Shown: positions 4,581-5,084 of the stretch, piece after piece
How positions within the stretch are numbered: the stretch's first letter is position 1
Layout: every line of letters begins with the position of its first letter
From: an uncultured Coriobacteriaceae bacterium
Lineage (GTDB): Bacteria; Actinomycetota; Coriobacteriia; Coriobacteriales; Atopobiaceae
DNA length: 5,084 bases
Reading direction: 5' to 3'
Assembly (NCBI GenBank): GCA_902772085.1
Contig: CACXZL010000175.1
Location: 1-5,084 of the forward strand
Translations under genes and position numbers: made by a program
The notes under the pieces: model-generated
Seen by the model: the letters and a program-made list of their open reading frames with translations, nothing else
Told to the model about the DNA's origin: nothing
Database searches by the model: none

Positions 4581-5084
4581 CTACGGATGACGGCGGGCGC
4601 TTGGCGAGGACGCGACGGCACCGCCTGTGTTTCTGCGTGCCAAAGGTGCCATCTCCCCCTCGCCCTCCTCGGTGCCGAGCAGGGTCCTGTACGCCTTGCG
4701 CTCCTGCATGAGGCGCACGTCCAGGCCGTCGGTCCACATGTGTGGTGACGCCGAGACGAGGCGGTTGTAGATTCTGGGTGACCTCATGACAGGGTCGGTG
4801 AGCCACGCCCTCAGCCCCTTCTCATCGAGGTTCGTGGCACAAACCAGGGTCGTCCCGTTTCTTATGGCGCCTTCGATCAGGGCGAAGGCAAGCTCTCGCT
4901 GCCAGTTGCCTGATGTCCCGAAGCCGAGCTCGTCCACGAGCAGAAACCTCGCGCTGACCAGCTCGTCGACGATCGAGGCCTGCGTCTGTCGCGAGGTGTC
5001 GTACCCCGAGAACGTCGCTTTTATGCGCGTCGTCAGCTGCGGCCAAGAGACGTAGCGAACGCGGACCTCCCTCGCCAGGAGCTC
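4581..5084 (-). CDS. DnaC-like AAA+ ATPase, partial (N-terminus outside window)
   Basis: The frame enters from the right edge and gives 167 C-terminal residues. Visible are a helix-strand run typical of DnaC/IstB ATPases (VRVRYVSWPQLTTRIKATF), the Walker B strand RFLLVDELGFG (46-56, D51 and E52), the sensor 1 strand TTLVCATNL (78-86) and a basic RIYNRL motif (104-109) in the position of the arginine finger or sensor 2 region. Walker A lies beyond the window. The family loads the replicative helicase onto DNA in phages, plasmids and integrative elements; IstB transposition helpers are close relatives. The sequence fits DnaC better than IstB, and no istA-like gene is visible next to it. A GTG at 4935-4937 falls inside the Walker B motif and is not the start. 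The last 30 or so residues are low-complexity and may be a non-conserved tail. A mobile-element replication role is inferred. Confidence 0.75.
   Translation of the reverse strand, partial: ELLAREVRVRYVSWPQLTTRIKATFSGYDTSRQTQASIVDELVSARFLLVDELGFGTSGNWQRELAFALIEGAIRNGTTLVCATNLDEKGLRAWLTDPVMRSPRIYNRLVSASPHMWTDGLDVRLMQERKAYRTLLGTEEGEGEMAPLARRNTGGAVASSPSARRHP

Noticed and set aside
4581..5084. IstB of an IS21-type insertion sequence
   Set aside because: The Walker B to C-terminal region resembles DnaC-type loaders more, and no istA-like transposase or terminal inverted repeats are visible within the window. The right flank is unseen, so it is not fully excluded.

Overview
The window is GC-rich bacterial DNA with an accessory, partly decayed character. 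Codon use strongly favours G or C at third positions. The mix of a winged-helix Fic protein, a remnant resembling a Schlafen/AlbA_2-type regulator, an excisionase-type HTH protein and a GNAT of the style seen in host-associated Coriobacteriia (Olsenella, Collinsella, Atopobium) points to Actinomycetota. That assignment is an inference from protein style; no rRNA or other marker gene is present.

Layout. Positions 1-163 hold no convincing gene. Positions 164-869 hold a frameshifted, N-terminally truncated gene (234-820, +) with a winged-helix domain, bracketed by a family of TTCACTGAATTT-type repeats; its stop codon lies inside the right repeat. Positions 977-1006 carry the 3' end of a tRNA-Val-like gene without the rest of the tRNA, a candidate attachment-site scar. 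Positions 1033-2390 are the centrepiece: an intact Fic adenylyltransferase gene (1150-2316, +) lying between two 78-bp direct repeats that are 76/78 identical. The left copy merges into the extended -10 promoter and the right copy supplies the stop codon. Each copy carries a perfect 15-bp inverted repeat. Positions 2391-2652 show nothing supportable. A small excisionase-type HTH gene (2653-2871, -) follows, with a hairpin-containing leader. Positions 2990-3403 are non-coding apart from a weak promoter-like AT-rich island, a G-run tandem repeat and two GTGTACAC palindromes 33 bp apart. A frameshifted minus-strand gene (3404-3669) once encoded a small protein with one membrane segment. Positions 3798-4000 hold a 30-bp repeat array that flips orientation at 3930 and can fold into a long hairpin. 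It directly abuts an apparently N-terminally shortened GNAT acetyltransferase (4022-4495, +). The right edge carries the C-terminal 167 residues of a DnaC-like ATPase (4581-5084, -), running off the window.

How the parts relate. Two unrelated genes, one intact and one dead, share an architecture: a C-terminal or remnant winged helix, tight flanking by a gene-specific palindromic repeat on both sides, and a stop codon contributed by the downstream repeat. The simplest reading is that each protein binds its own repeat and regulates itself, and that the repeat pair also lets the gene behave as a cassette. The HTH gene, the DnaC-like gene and the tRNA scar suggest remains of one or more integrated elements. 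No integrase or relaxase is visible here.
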